DNA of 64,000 bases, taken from Paraburkholderia sp. BCC1885 (GTDB lineage: Bacteria; Pseudomonadota; Gammaproteobacteria; Burkholderiales; Burkholderiaceae). Both the position numbers and the translations under genes were made by a program. Below the pieces are notes generated by a model, which searched no databases, had not been told where the DNA came from, and saw only the letters and a program-made list of their open reading frames with translations. Location of the stretch: contig NZ_CAAJGM010000209.1 of assembly GCF_900996235.1 (NCBI RefSeq), positions 1 through 64,000 of the forward strand, read 5' to 3'. Shown one piece after another: positions 14,248 through 23,243 of the stretch (positions are counted from its first letter, which is position 1; each line of letters starts with the position of its first letter).

Positions 14248-15831
14248 ATGCGCAACCCAGTTGTAGAAATAAATACTGCAGCCGAGAGGATGTTGATCTT
14301 GGCTGCCGTCTGTCTTGCCGGACTATCAATGCCCGTCAGCTTCACCGGGCCGGCCGTCGCGCTGCCAGAGATTGCGCGCGCCTTGGGCGGGTCACCACTC
14401 GCGTTGAACTGGGTGACCAATGCCTTCATGCTGGCCTTTGGCAGTTGCCTACTCGTTGCCGGAACCTGTGCTGACCGCTTCGGGAGAAGGCGAGTCTTTC
14501 TCTGCGGTACCGTCGGCTTCGCGCTCTCATCGATCATTGCAACACGTGCTTCGAGCATGCTCGCCCTTGACCTGCTGCGCGCGCTGCAAGGCATAGCGAG
14601 CGCGACGGCGCTATCGGCCGGCGCCGCCGCTCTCGCGCAAGAGTTCGAAGGTGACGCTCGCACGCGAGCCTTCAGCGTGCTCGGCACGATCTTCGGTGTT
14701 GGCCTCGCGTTCGGTCCGATCATCGCGGGTACGCTGATCGCGCACTTCGGCTGGGGCTCGGTGTTCTGGAGCGTCACCGTCATCACACTGATCGCGTTTT
14801 CCTTCGGGGCAAAGTGCATTCGCGAGACGCGTGATCCTGGTGCCACGAGCCTCGATCTGCCGGGCGCCGCCACCTTCACGTGCGGCTTGACTCTGTTTAC
14901 CTACGCGGTGCTGCGCGTACCCGACAGCGGCTGGACCGGCCCGCTCGTGCTGGGCCTGCTCGCTGCATCGGCTGTCATGACGGCGGCGTTCGTTTTTGTC
15001 GAAAGTCGAGCGCGCCGCCCAATGCTCGATTTATCACTGTTCCGCTACCCGCGCTTTATCGGAGTGCAGTTTCTCGCAGCCGCTCCGGCCTATTCGTACG
15101 TCGTGCTGCTCGTGCTGCTACCGGTTCGCTTCATTGGCATCGAAGGATATGGTCCCGTTGCCGCGGGACAAATGATGTTCGCGCTTTCGGCACCGATGCT
15201 CATAATTCCGGTGTTCGCCGGCTATCTCACACGTTGGCTCACAGCTGGCGTAATTTCGGGCGCTGGTCTGCTGTTGTGCGCGTGCGGCCAGCTCTGGCTC
15301 GCGCAATGTGCGCCCGGACAGCCGATCGCGCATATGTTGATGGCGATGTTGTTGATCGGCATAGGTGTGAGCTTCCCGTGGGGTTTGATGGACGGCCTCG
15401 CTGTCAGCGTCGTTCCCAAAGAGCGCGCCGGTATGGCGACGGGCATCTTCAATACGACACGTGTGGCTGGCGAGGGCATCGCACTTGCCATCGTTTCGGC
15501 GCTGCTCGCAAGTTTCATCGAGACGAACCTGCGTGGGGCCGCGTTTGCGGGTGTGGACGCGCAGACTTTAGTCGGGGCGGCCAACCGACTTGTGATGGGC
15601 GACCAGCTGACGGCATCGACAATGCTGGCGCATGCTACGACTGCCGAGCTTGTCACGCTTTACGGCGCCGCGTTCCGTTCATTGCTTTACGTCTTGGCGG
15701 GCATCACCGTTCTGTCAGCCTTGATGGTATTTGGCTTCCTTAGTCATTCGAAGCTGCCCCATCTGGAGGAGCAAGCGCCGCGCATTGAGCCGGAATTACC
15801 GCCTGTTCGATCGGGCACCTTGGTTCAGTGA
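14248..15831 (+). CDS. MFS exporter, DHA2 (14-helix) family
   Basis: This 527-residue transporter has the length and hydrophobic pattern of 14-helix drug:H+ antiporters. ALPEIARALGGSPLALNWVT in helix 1 and the following loop, and the loop GTCADRFGRRRVFLCG, match the DHA2 group closely. Helix 5 contains GLAFGPIIAGTLI, the antiporter motif region. I start at the ATG at 14248, after GAGGA, rather than at earlier codons in the operator region. The divergent LysR gene probably controls it. The substrate is unknown, as for most members. Confidence 0.9.
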   Translation: MRNPVVEINTAAERMLILAAVCLAGLSMPVSFTGPAVALPEIARALGGSPLALNWVTNAFMLAFGSCLLVAGTCADRFGRRRVFLCGTVGFALSSIIATRASSMLALDLLRALQGIASATALSAGAAALAQEFEGDARTRAFSVLGTIFGVGLAFGPIIAGTLIAHFGWGSVFWSVTVITLIAFSFGAKCIRETRDPGATSLDLPGAATFTCGLTLFTYAVLRVPDSGWTGPLVLGLLAASAVMTAAFVFVESRARRPMLDLSLFRYPRFIGVQFLAAAPAYSYVVLLVLLPVRFIGIEGYGPVAAGQMMFALSAPMLIIPVFAGYLTRWLTAGVISGAGLLLCACGQLWLAQCAPGQPIAHMLMAMLLIGIGVSFPWGLMDGLAVSVVPKERAGMATGIFNTTRVAGEGIALAIVSALLASFIETNLRGAAFAGVDAQTLVGAANRLVMGDQLTASTMLAHATTAELVTLYGAAFRSLLYVLAGITVLSALMVFGFLSHSKLPHLEEQAPRIEPELPPVRSGTLVQ

Positions 15832-15919
15832 ATATATCCTCTGCCATTTCGGAAACCGCCTGCGCGCAGCGTATTGGCGAATTCGAGCGGAGAATTTACC
15901 CCTATGGAGTTGATCCTGT

Positions 15920-16297
15920 ATGCCGCTGATCGGCCACCTTCACGCGTCCGATGGGATCACCGCGCCGCGCCTGAGGGAAATTGTGCGCCGGTTCTTCAAT
16001 ACAGCCGCCGATACCATCGATGCCGACCATGCATCGCTCGCGCGTAAGCTACGTCGCGCGCCGCCGCACTGGATGCGTCATACGCATGCCACGCATGCGC
16101 TCGCCGATGGCGCCACGCTGACAACCGTGCGCGACAACCTGCGGCACGCGTCGATCACCACTACTTCGATCTACCAGGATCACGACGAAGTCAGCGTACA
16201 CGGCAGATCGAGCGCGTCTCCGTGTGACGATCATCGGCATGACCTCACACAAACGGTCGCCATCGTGGTGAACGCGTCTTCAGTATTGCTCATCTAA
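15920..16297 (+). pseudogene. Tyrosine recombinase, C-terminal remnant
   Basis: Only the last part of a phage-type integrase survives. HWMRHTHATHAL holds the box II His and Arg (H50 and R53 of this frame), LRHASITTTSIYQDHDE holds the second His (H76) and the nucleophile Tyr (Y85). The first catalytic Arg and the N-terminal arm- and core-binding domains are missing. Similarity stops near 16189 and the remaining 36 codons look random, so the tail is also disrupted. It shows that a mobile element once entered here. It cannot be functional alone. Confidence 0.75.
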
Positions 16298-16646
16298 TGC
16301 CGCCGGAAATAACCCCGTATCGAGACTCGTCAGTGGGACCGCCGCGCCTACGGCGGGCGCCTGGTTCCGGGGCGACGAAGTGCACAACAAGTTTCCATTC
16401 CAGGGCGGCGCTCTGGGCTGGAAATGCATTACCTCGGGCACACCGGGAGTATGGAAAGTGGCCGGCCAGGCCGGCGTGTGGCGTGGCCTGAGCAGCTCAC
16501 GGCCGAACGCCGCGACGATGGGTGTAGCAAACGACATCGACTGGGCCGGGACGATGTACTTCGATACCACTCTGCTGGCCGCCGGCAAGCCGATCTGGTG
16601 GAGCGGGGCGTCGTGGGTCGATGCAAACGGTACCGCCGTCCAGTGA
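16272..16646 (+). pseudogene. Phage tail-spike or beta-helix protein, C-terminal remnant
   Basis: An open frame without a convincing start reads GTAAPTAGAWFRGDEVHNK, then MYFDTTLLAAGKPIWWSGAS and WVDANGTAVQ before its stop. The ending (YFDTT..GKPIWW.G..WVDA.G..V) is typical of the C-termini of phage tail or beta-helix glycan-binding proteins. The N-terminal body is missing. It overlaps the distorted end of the integrase remnant by 26 bases. Together they look like the remains of one prophage or island. Confidence 0.55.
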
Positions 16647-16752
16647 CACTTCCCGACGGCGCCACGGCGCGACAGCGCGGCGACCGGGATCAGGCAAGCC
16701 ATTTATAAAACCGCGCGTGTCACCGCCCCGCCGCTTATCCAGAGTTGAAAAT

Positions 16753-16777
16753 GCCTGAGATCGCTTCGGTCTCAGGC
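16753..16777 (-). terminator. Rho-independent terminator of the MmyB-type gene
   Basis: GCCTGAGA (16753-16760) and TCTCAGGC (16770-16777) form an eight-base stem with a nine-base loop three bases past the stop codon. On the minus strand ATTTTC follows, a short T-run. Confidence 0.6.
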
Positions 16778-16780
16778 GCC

Positions 16781-17632
16781 TCACCCCACCGCCGCCGCGC
16801 TAGCCACCAACCGCTCAATCGCTCTCTCATCCCCGTCCGTGACCGGCGAAAACACCACCATACTCAACCCCTCCGCGCCACTAACCGCAAACGCCGAATA
16901 CTCCAAGGTAATCACCCCGGCATCCGGGTGCCGAAAATGTTTCACCCCGCCCCAAAAACTGCTGACTTCGTTCTCGGCATAAAGCCGTCGAAACTCCGCG
17001 CTGCTCTCGAGCAATTCAGCCGCAAGCGCATCCGCCTCCGGATCCCCACCCGCCCGCGCGACGTCAATCCGAAACACGCCCACCGCCAGCCGGGCACTCT
17101 CCTCCCAATTCTCCTGCGACCCGCGCGCGCCCTTATTGCCGAACAAAAGCCGCAGCACATTCCGCTCGCGCACCGGCAACGCCGCGTAATCAGTCAGCAC
17201 AGCCGCCGCCGCCGCGTTCCACGCCACCACATCCCAGCTCGGCGTTTTCACAATCGCAGGACTCGTCCGCAGCCCATCCAGCACGCGCTGCAAAGCCGGC
17301 GTCACCTGCGCGGCCGCCGCAGGGTGAAGCGGCGGCGGCCGCTGCTGCGCGAGCAAAAACAGCATCTCGCGGCCGGCGGCATCGAGTTCCAGCGCAGGAA
17401 CCAGCCGCTCCAGCACCTCGTCAGAAGGCGGTCCGCCGCGTCCCTGTTCCAGCCACGTGTACCAGGCGACGCTGACGTTCGCGCGCATCGCCACTTCCTC
17501 GCGTCTGAGACCGGGTGTGCGCCGCCGTCCCTGAACATCCGCACCTGGCTGCAGACGCGAGCGGCGATCGCGCAAAAAGCTGCCTAGCGAAGCAACGGGA
17601 TCGGGACGATCGGTGAGGGTATGGGTTGTCAT
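16781..17632 (-). CDS. Helix-turn-helix regulator with MmyB-type sensor domain
   Basis: This 283-residue protein has an N-terminal HTH (GSFLRDRRSRLQP, then TPGLRREEVA and VSVAWYTWLEQGR) that is characteristic of the MmyB/SCO4920 group. A PAS-like ligand domain follows from about residue 110, with TPSWDVVAWNAAA and LLFGNKGARG. The conserved FRHPDAGVITLEYSAFAV segment near the C-terminus is also family-typical. Known members bind hydrophobic or fatty-acid-like ligands. It is divergent from the branched-chain oxoacid dehydrogenase operon by 423 bases, so it could control it, though such operons more often use Lrp-type or sigma54 activators. Confidence 0.9.
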   Translation of the reverse strand: MTTHTLTDRPDPVASLGSFLRDRRSRLQPGADVQGRRRTPGLRREEVAMRANVSVAWYTWLEQGRGGPPSDEVLERLVPALELDAAGREMLFLLAQQRPPPLHPAAAAQVTPALQRVLDGLRTSPAIVKTPSWDVVAWNAAAAAVLTDYAALPVRERNVLRLLFGNKGARGSQENWEESARLAVGVFRIDVARAGGDPEADALAAELLESSAEFRRLYAENEVSSFWGGVKHFRHPDAGVITLEYSAFAVSGAEGLSMVVFSPVTDGDERAIERLVASAAAVG

Positions 17633-18055
17633 GATGGCGTATGCCTCCAGCGAGGACGGCCCGAAGGTTGGCGGAAAAATGTGTTCGAAATGAGCTTATC
17701 ACGCGCGGTGGAGGCGCCTGTCTGCAGCCTGATGCGCCGCACCAGCCGCACCGCTTCGCGACCCAGCTAGACGCATGCACCGCATCCCGTCGCATCGCAC
17801 AAAAAGCCGCCTGGCGCAAAGCGCGTAAGGGAGGGAGCCCATATGCGCATACGTAAGCGCTAACAAAACCCCAAGTGGCAAACCCGCTCACCCCATTTGA
17901 GCGCATCGAACATCGAACCGCACCGGCAGATTGCCTAAACTCTAAAGAGAAAGAAACCGGCGCGCGCTACAACGTGCGCCGGCTTTGGCGCCCACCCGGC
18001 TACCCCGGTGAGCGACCTATCAGCGTGAGACACAATCAAGCGTGGAGACAACACA
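17633..18055. promoter_or_regulatory. Intergenic region before the bkd operon
   Basis: This 423-base stretch between divergent genes must hold the promoter of the bkd operon. I see no convincing gene. A stem with CCGGCGC (17957-17963) and GCGCCGG (17976-17982), followed by CTTT, lies about 75 bases before the first bkd start and could be an attenuator or a chance GC stem. Confidence 0.35.
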
Positions 18056-19288
18056 ATGAGCTTGCATGAGCCACTGCGTCTGCATGTGCCGGAGCCCACC
18101 GGGCGCCCAGGCTGCAGAACCGACTTTTCCTATCTTCGACTTTCCCCCGCCGGCTCGGTGCGCAAACCGCCCATCGACGTCAGCGCCATCGACACCAGCG
18201 ATCTCGCCCACACGCTCATCAGCGTCCTCGACGATCAAGGCCGCGCTGTCGGTCCCTGGGCTCCCGATCTCACCGACGAGCAACTGCTGGCCGGCATGCG
18301 TGCCATGCTCAAGACGCGCATCTTCGATGCCCGCATGCTGATCGCCCAGCGCCAGAAAAAGATCTCCTTTTACATGCAAAGCCTCGGCGAAGAGGCGATC
18401 GGCGCGGCCCAGGCCATGGCCTTGCGGCGCGACGACATGTGTTTTCCGACCTATCGTCAGCAGAGCATCCTGATGGCGCGCGAGGTGCCGCTCGTCGGCA
18501 TGATGTGTCAGTTGATGTCCAACGAGGCCGATCCGCTCAAAGGCCGTCAATTGCCGGTGATGTATTCCGATCGCGAGGCCGGCTTCTTCTCGATCTCCGG
18601 CAACCTCGCCACGCAGTTCATCCAGGCGGTGGGCTGGGCGATGGCCTCGGCGATCAAGGGCGACACGAAGATCGCTTCCGCATGGATCGGCGACGGCGCG
18701 ACGGCCGAGTCCGATTTCCACACGGCGCTCACCTTCGCGCACGTCTACCGCGCGCCGGTGATCCTCAACGTGGTCAACAACCAGTGGGCGATCTCGACCT
18801 TCCAGGCCATCGCAGGCGGCGAGGGCGCGACCTTCGCCGGACGCGGCGTCGGCTGCGGCATTGCCTCGCTGCGCGTCGACGGTAACGATTATCTCGCCGT
18901 GTACGCGGCTTCGTGCTGGGCGGCGCAACGTGCGCGCCGCAACCTGGGGCCGACGCTGATCGAATGGGTCACCTATCGCGCCGGCGCGCATTCGACCTCG
19001 GACGATCCATCGAAATACCGCCCGGGCGACGACTGGACCGACTTCCCGCTCGGCGATCCGATTGCACGCTTCAGGAAGCATCTCAACGCGAAGGGCATCT
19101 GGTCGGATCGTCAGCATGACGAAATGATTGCCGAACTCGAAGCCGAAATCGTCGCGGCGCAGAAAGCGGCCGAGCAATTCGGCACGCTGAACGACGAACG
19201 TATTCCGAGCGCGGCCAGCATGTTTGACGATGTCTACAAGGACATGCCGGAACACCTGCGTCGTCAGCGTCAAGAACTGGGAGTGTGA
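18056..19288 (+). CDS. bkdA1: Branched-chain 2-oxoacid dehydrogenase E1 alpha
   Basis: This 410-residue protein is the thiamine-diphosphate-dependent alpha subunit of 2-oxoisovalerate dehydrogenase. It shows the phosphorylation-loop region AHSTSDDPSKYR and the ThDP motif in IGDGATAESDFH, continuing to NVVNNQWAIST. The N-terminal extension (PTGRPGCRTDF) is typical of bacterial BkdA1. With E1 beta it decarboxylates the 2-oxoacids of valine, leucine and isoleucine. The ATG at 18056 follows GGAG by nine bases. The beta-subunit gene begins two bases after its stop. Confidence 0.93.
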   Translation: MSLHEPLRLHVPEPTGRPGCRTDFSYLRLSPAGSVRKPPIDVSAIDTSDLAHTLISVLDDQGRAVGPWAPDLTDEQLLAGMRAMLKTRIFDARMLIAQRQKKISFYMQSLGEEAIGAAQAMALRRDDMCFPTYRQQSILMAREVPLVGMMCQLMSNEADPLKGRQLPVMYSDREAGFFSISGNLATQFIQAVGWAMASAIKGDTKIASAWIGDGATAESDFHTALTFAHVYRAPVILNVVNNQWAISTFQAIAGGEGATFAGRGVGCGIASLRVDGNDYLAVYAASCWAAQRARRNLGPTLIEWVTYRAGAHSTSDDPSKYRPGDDWTDFPLGDPIARFRKHLNAKGIWSDRQHDEMIAELEAEIVAAQKAAEQFGTLNDERIPSAASMFDDVYKDMPEHLRRQRQELGV

Positions 19289-19290
19289 GC

Positions 19291-20343
19291 ATGGCGGAAT
19301 TCGATCCTATCCACGAAACGGACACGGCCACGCGGCCGATGACGATGATCCAGGCGCTGCGCTCGGCCATGGACGTGATGCTCGGGCGCGACGACAACGT
19401 CGTCGTGTTCGGTCAGGACGTGGGCTATTTCGGCGGCGTGTTTCGCTGCACCGAAGGCCTGCAGGCGAAATACGGCACTTCGCGCGTGTTCGATGCGCCG
19501 ATCTCCGAAGGCGGCATCGTCGGCGCGGCGGTCGGCATGGGGGCTTACGGCCTGCGTCCCGTCTGCGAGATCCAGTTTGCCGACTACTTCTATCCGGCGT
19601 CGGATCAGATCGTCTCGGAAGGGGCGCGTCTGCGTTATCGATCGGCAGGTCAATTCATCGCACCCCTAACGATTCGCATGCCCTGCGGCGGCGGTATCTA
19701 CGGCGGCCAGACTCACAGCCAAAGTCCTGAGGCGATGTTCACGCAAGTCTGCGGCCTGCGCACGGTGATGCCGTCGAATCCCTACGACGCCAAAGGGCTC
19801 TTGATCGCCTCCATCGAGAACGACGATCCGGTGATTTTTCTTGAGCCCAAGCGTCTCTACAACGGACCGTTCGACGGTCATCACGAACGGCCGGTCACGT
19901 CGTGGGCGAAGCATGCGTCGAATGCGGTGCCGGAGGGCTATTACACGGTGCCGCTCGATTCGGCTGCGGTTGTGCGTCCTGGCAATGCGGTGACGGTGCT
20001 CACCTACGGCACGACGGTTCACGTGTCGCTCGCGGCGGCGGAAGAAACCGGCGTCGATGCCGAAGTGATCGATCTGCGCACGCTCTGGCCGCTCGATCTC
20101 GACACCATCGTGAAGTCGGTACGCAAGACGCGCCGCTGCGTGGTCGTCCACGAGGCGACGCGCACGTGCGGCTACGGCGCGGAGTTGATAGCGCTCGTGC
20201 AGGAGCACTGTTTTTATCACCTGGAAGCGCCGGTCGAACGCGTCACCGGCTGGGACACGCCGTATCCGCATGCGCAGGAATGGGCCTATTTCCCCGGCCC
20301 GCGCCGGGTTGGGGAAGCACTACGTCGTGTGATGGAGGCCTGA
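19291..20343 (+). CDS. bkdA2: Branched-chain 2-oxoacid dehydrogenase E1 beta
   Basis: The beta subunit, 350 residues, starts with MTMIQALRSAMDVMLGRD after a short lead-in. It carries the transketolase-like GQDVGYFGGVFRCTEGL and FDAPISEGGIVG segments, then the C-terminal RTLWPLDLDTIVKSVRKT. It forms the alpha2beta2 E1 tetramer with the product of the preceding gene. I prefer the ATG at 19291 over an in-frame GTG at 19285, since GGGAG lies seven to eight bases before the ATG. It is tightly packed with the E2 gene, two bases ahead. Confidence 0.93.
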   Translation: MAEFDPIHETDTATRPMTMIQALRSAMDVMLGRDDNVVVFGQDVGYFGGVFRCTEGLQAKYGTSRVFDAPISEGGIVGAAVGMGAYGLRPVCEIQFADYFYPASDQIVSEGARLRYRSAGQFIAPLTIRMPCGGGIYGGQTHSQSPEAMFTQVCGLRTVMPSNPYDAKGLLIASIENDDPVIFLEPKRLYNGPFDGHHERPVTSWAKHASNAVPEGYYTVPLDSAAVVRPGNAVTVLTYGTTVHVSLAAAEETGVDAEVIDLRTLWPLDLDTIVKSVRKTRRCVVVHEATRTCGYGAELIALVQEHCFYHLEAPVERVTGWDTPYPHAQEWAYFPGPRRVGEALRRVMEA

Positions 20344-20344
20344 A

Positions 20345-21769
20345 ATGGGTGTGCATGTGATCAAGATGCCGGATATCGGCGAAGGCATTGCAGAGGTGGA
20401 GTTGGGCGCCTGGCATGTGGAGGTGGGCCAACTCGTCAAGGAAGACGGGCCGCTCGCGGATGTCATGACGGACAAGGCGGCGGTCGAGATTCCGTCGCCG
20501 GTCGCGGGCAAGGTGATTGCTCTCGGCGGCAAGGTGGGAGAGGTGTTGGCGGTGGGCAGCGAGCTGATCCGGCTGGAGGTGGAGGGAGAGGGGAATGTCA
20601 GGACAGGTGCGTCGGCGCAGGCCGCTGCCGGCGCGGTGAACGGCAAGCACGGCGCTAGCGAGGCCACCCATGGCACGCATGCGGCCAATGGCGCGAACGC
20701 AACGCGCGGCGCTGCGGCGGCGAGCGGCTCCGTCGTCGCTCTGCACTCGCGCGAAGCGGACCCTGAGTCTGCTGCCGAAGTTGCTTCGCGTAACTCGCAC
20801 ACGACGTCTGCATCCGCTAAAACCGCCGCGTCTTCGCCGCCGCATGCTGTAGCCGCTCATCCCGCTGCGCTCATCCGCCAACCGGACGAGCGCCCGCTCG
20901 CCTCGCCCGCAGTCCGCCAACGCGCCTGGGACATGGGTGTCGAACTGCGCTTCGTCCATGGTACGGGCGAAGCAGGCCGCGTCACCCACGCTGATCTGGA
21001 TGCCTATGCGCAGACGCGCGGCGCCGTCTCTGCCACGACGACGCAAGCCCGCTCCGGCTACGTCGAACTGCACGACGAAACCGCGGTCCCGGTGATCGGC
21101 GTGCGCCGCGCGATCGCCCGCAAGATGCAGGAGGCGAAGCGGCGCATTCCGCATTTCAGCTATGTCGAAGAGATCGACGTCACCGAACTCGAAGATCTGC
21201 GCGCGCAACTTAATAAGCGCTGGGCCGATGCGCGTGGCCGTCTGACGATGCTGCCGCTGCTGATCCGCGCCATGGTGATCGCGCTGCGCGATTTCCCGCA
21301 GATCAATGCGCGTTTCGACGATGAAGCCGGCGTGGTCACGCGTTACGGCGCGGTGCACGTCGGCGTCGCCACCCAGACGGACGCGGGGCTCACCGTGCCG
21401 GTGCTGCGTCACGCCGAAGCGCGCGATGTCTGGTCGATCGCCGCCGAAATCGCGCGCCTCGCCGAAGCGGTGCGCGGCGGTAAAGCCAGTCGCGACGAAC
21501 TGACGGGCTCGACCATCACGATCTCGAGCCTCGGCGCGCTGGGTGGGATCGTCTCGACGCCGGTCATCAATCATCCGGAGGTGGGCATTGTGGGCGTCAA
21601 CCGGATGGTGGAGCGTCCCATGATCCGCCAGGGCGCCGTGGTGGCGCGCAAGATGATGAACCTGTCGTCGTCGTTCGATCATCGGGTGGTCGACGGTATG
21701 GATGCCGCCGAATTCATCCAGTCGGTTCGAGTGCTGCTGGAGCAGCCCGCGCTGCTTTTCGTGGAGTGA
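20345..21769 (+). CDS. bkdB: Branched-chain 2-oxoacid dehydrogenase E2 (lipoyl transacylase)
   Basis: The 474-residue E2 has one lipoyl domain at about residues 1-80, with VMTDKAAVEIPSPV around the lipoylated Lys. An Ala/His-rich linker and the peripheral-subunit-binding domain follow (about 180-220, ASPAVRQRAWDMG). The catalytic acyltransferase core holds SSSFDHRVVDGMDAAEFI with the active-site His and Asp. It transfers the acyl group to CoA and forms the core of the complex. The linker (about 85-165) is low-complexity and GC-rich, which is normal for E2 proteins. The E3 start lies two bases after the stop. Confidence 0.93.
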   Translation: MGVHVIKMPDIGEGIAEVELGAWHVEVGQLVKEDGPLADVMTDKAAVEIPSPVAGKVIALGGKVGEVLAVGSELIRLEVEGEGNVRTGASAQAAAGAVNGKHGASEATHGTHAANGANATRGAAAASGSVVALHSREADPESAAEVASRNSHTTSASAKTAASSPPHAVAAHPAALIRQPDERPLASPAVRQRAWDMGVELRFVHGTGEAGRVTHADLDAYAQTRGAVSATTTQARSGYVELHDETAVPVIGVRRAIARKMQEAKRRIPHFSYVEEIDVTELEDLRAQLNKRWADARGRLTMLPLLIRAMVIALRDFPQINARFDDEAGVVTRYGAVHVGVATQTDAGLTVPVLRHAEARDVWSIAAEIARLAEAVRGGKASRDELTGSTITISSLGALGGIVSTPVINHPEVGIVGVNRMVERPMIRQGAVVARKMMNLSSSFDHRVVDGMDAAEFIQSVRVLLEQPALLFVE

Positions 21770-21771
21770 GC

Positions 21772-23199
21772 ATGAGCCAGATCGAACATACCCGTCTGCT
21801 GGTGATCGGCGGCGGGCCGGGCGGTTATGTCGCCGCCATTCGTGCCGGGCAACTCGGCATTCCGACCGTGCTGGTCGAGCGCGAGCAGTTGGGTGGCACC
21901 TGTCTGAACATCGGCTGCATTCCGTCGAAGGCGTTGATTCACGCCGCCGAGGAGTTCGACAAAACTATTCAGTATGCCGAAGCATCGCCACTGGGCATTC
22001 GCGTGCATGCGCCGGCCATCGATATCGAACGCACGGTGGCCTGGAAAGACGGCATCGTGCAAAAGCTCACGCGCGGTGTGGGGGCGCTTCTGAAGAAGCA
22101 TGGTGTCAAGGTGGTGAGGGGCGAGGCCAGGGTGATCGACGGCAAGACCGTGGAAGTCAGCGCGACCACCGGCGGTGAAGGCCCAGGCGAAGGCCAAGGC
22201 GAGCGCGTGCGCATCCAGTGCGAGCACCTGCTGCTGGCGGCCGGTTCCGAACCTACCGCGTTGCCGTCGATGCCGTTCGGCGGCAAGGTGGTGTCGTCGA
22301 CGGAAGCCTTGTCGCCGAAGAGCCTGCCGAAGCGTCTCGTGGTGGTCGGCGCGGGCTATATCGGTCTGGAGTTGGGCACGGTGTATCGCAAGCTGGGCGT
22401 CGAGGTCACCGTCGTCGAAGCACAGGAGCGCATCCTGCCGGCTTACGACGCCGAACTGGCCAAACCGGTGGCGGATGCGCTGGCGAAGAGAGGCGTATCG
22501 ATGCTGCTGGGACACAAGGTGCTGGGGCTCAGCGCGGACGGCGAGGCGGTGCGCGTGCAAGGCCGCGACGGCAGCGAGACGGCTTTGCCGGCCGATCAGG
22601 TGCTGGTAGCGGTCGGCCGGCGTCCGCGTACCCAGGGCTGGGGCCTCGAAACTCTGCAACTGGATCGCAACGGCGCCGCATTGCGTATCGACGATCAATG
22701 CCGCACGTCGATGCGCGACGTGTGGGCAATCGGCGATCTGGCGGGCGAACCGATGCTCGCGCACCGGGCGATGGCGCAAGGCGAGATGGTCGCGGAGTTG
22801 ATCGCCGGCAAAACGCGCCGCTTCGTGCCGGCGGCGATTCCCGCTGTGTGCTTCACCGATCCCGAAATCGTCACCGCGGGGCTGTCGCCGGCGGACGCCG
22901 AAGCCGCGGACCTCGATTGCATCAGCGCCTCATTCCCTTTCGCCGCGAACGGCCGCGCGATGACGCTCGAAGCGACCGATGGCTTCGTGCGCGTCGTGGC
23001 GCGGCGCGACAACCATCTGATCGTCGGCTGGCAGGCGGTGGGGCGCGGCGTATCGGAACTGGCTGCGGCGTTTGCGCAATCGATGGAGATGGGCGCGCGT
23101 CTGGAGGACATCGCCGGCACCATTCATGCGCATCCGACGCTGTGCGAGGCGGTGCAGGAAGCGGCGCTGCGTGCCTTGGGACACGCGTTGCATATCTGA
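21772..23199 (+). CDS. lpdA: Dihydrolipoyl dehydrogenase (E3)
   Basis: This 475-residue flavoprotein has the FAD-binding GGGPGGYVAAIRAGQLG near the N-terminus, and the redox disulfide GGTCLNIGCIPSKAL. The NAD-binding GAGYIGLELG and the second FAD motif AIGDLAGEPMLAHRA follow. The dimer-interface HAHPTLCEA includes the catalytic His. It reoxidises dihydrolipoamide on E2 with NAD+. I use the ATG at 21772; an in-frame GTG at 21766 overlaps the E2 stop. A short Gly/Glu-rich insertion (GGEGPGEGQGE) near residue 132 is unusual but lies in a surface loop. It is the last gene of the operon. Confidence 0.94.
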   Translation: MSQIEHTRLLVIGGGPGGYVAAIRAGQLGIPTVLVEREQLGGTCLNIGCIPSKALIHAAEEFDKTIQYAEASPLGIRVHAPAIDIERTVAWKDGIVQKLTRGVGALLKKHGVKVVRGEARVIDGKTVEVSATTGGEGPGEGQGERVRIQCEHLLLAAGSEPTALPSMPFGGKVVSSTEALSPKSLPKRLVVVGAGYIGLELGTVYRKLGVEVTVVEAQERILPAYDAELAKPVADALAKRGVSMLLGHKVLGLSADGEAVRVQGRDGSETALPADQVLVAVGRRPRTQGWGLETLQLDRNGAALRIDDQCRTSMRDVWAIGDLAGEPMLAHRAMAQGEMVAELIAGKTRRFVPAAIPAVCFTDPEIVTAGLSPADAEAADLDCISASFPFAANGRAMTLEATDGFVRVVARRDNHLIVGWQAVGRGVSELAAAFAQSMEMGARLEDIAGTIHAHPTLCEAVQEAALRALGHALHI

Positions 23200-23243
23200 C
23201 GGTGTCGGTCACCGCTGCGTTGAACGCCTCTCCACCAGGCCAG

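Noticed and set aside
17954..17986. A riboswitch before the bkd operon
   Set aside because: A single GC-rich stem without a recognisable conserved core does not support a riboswitch call.
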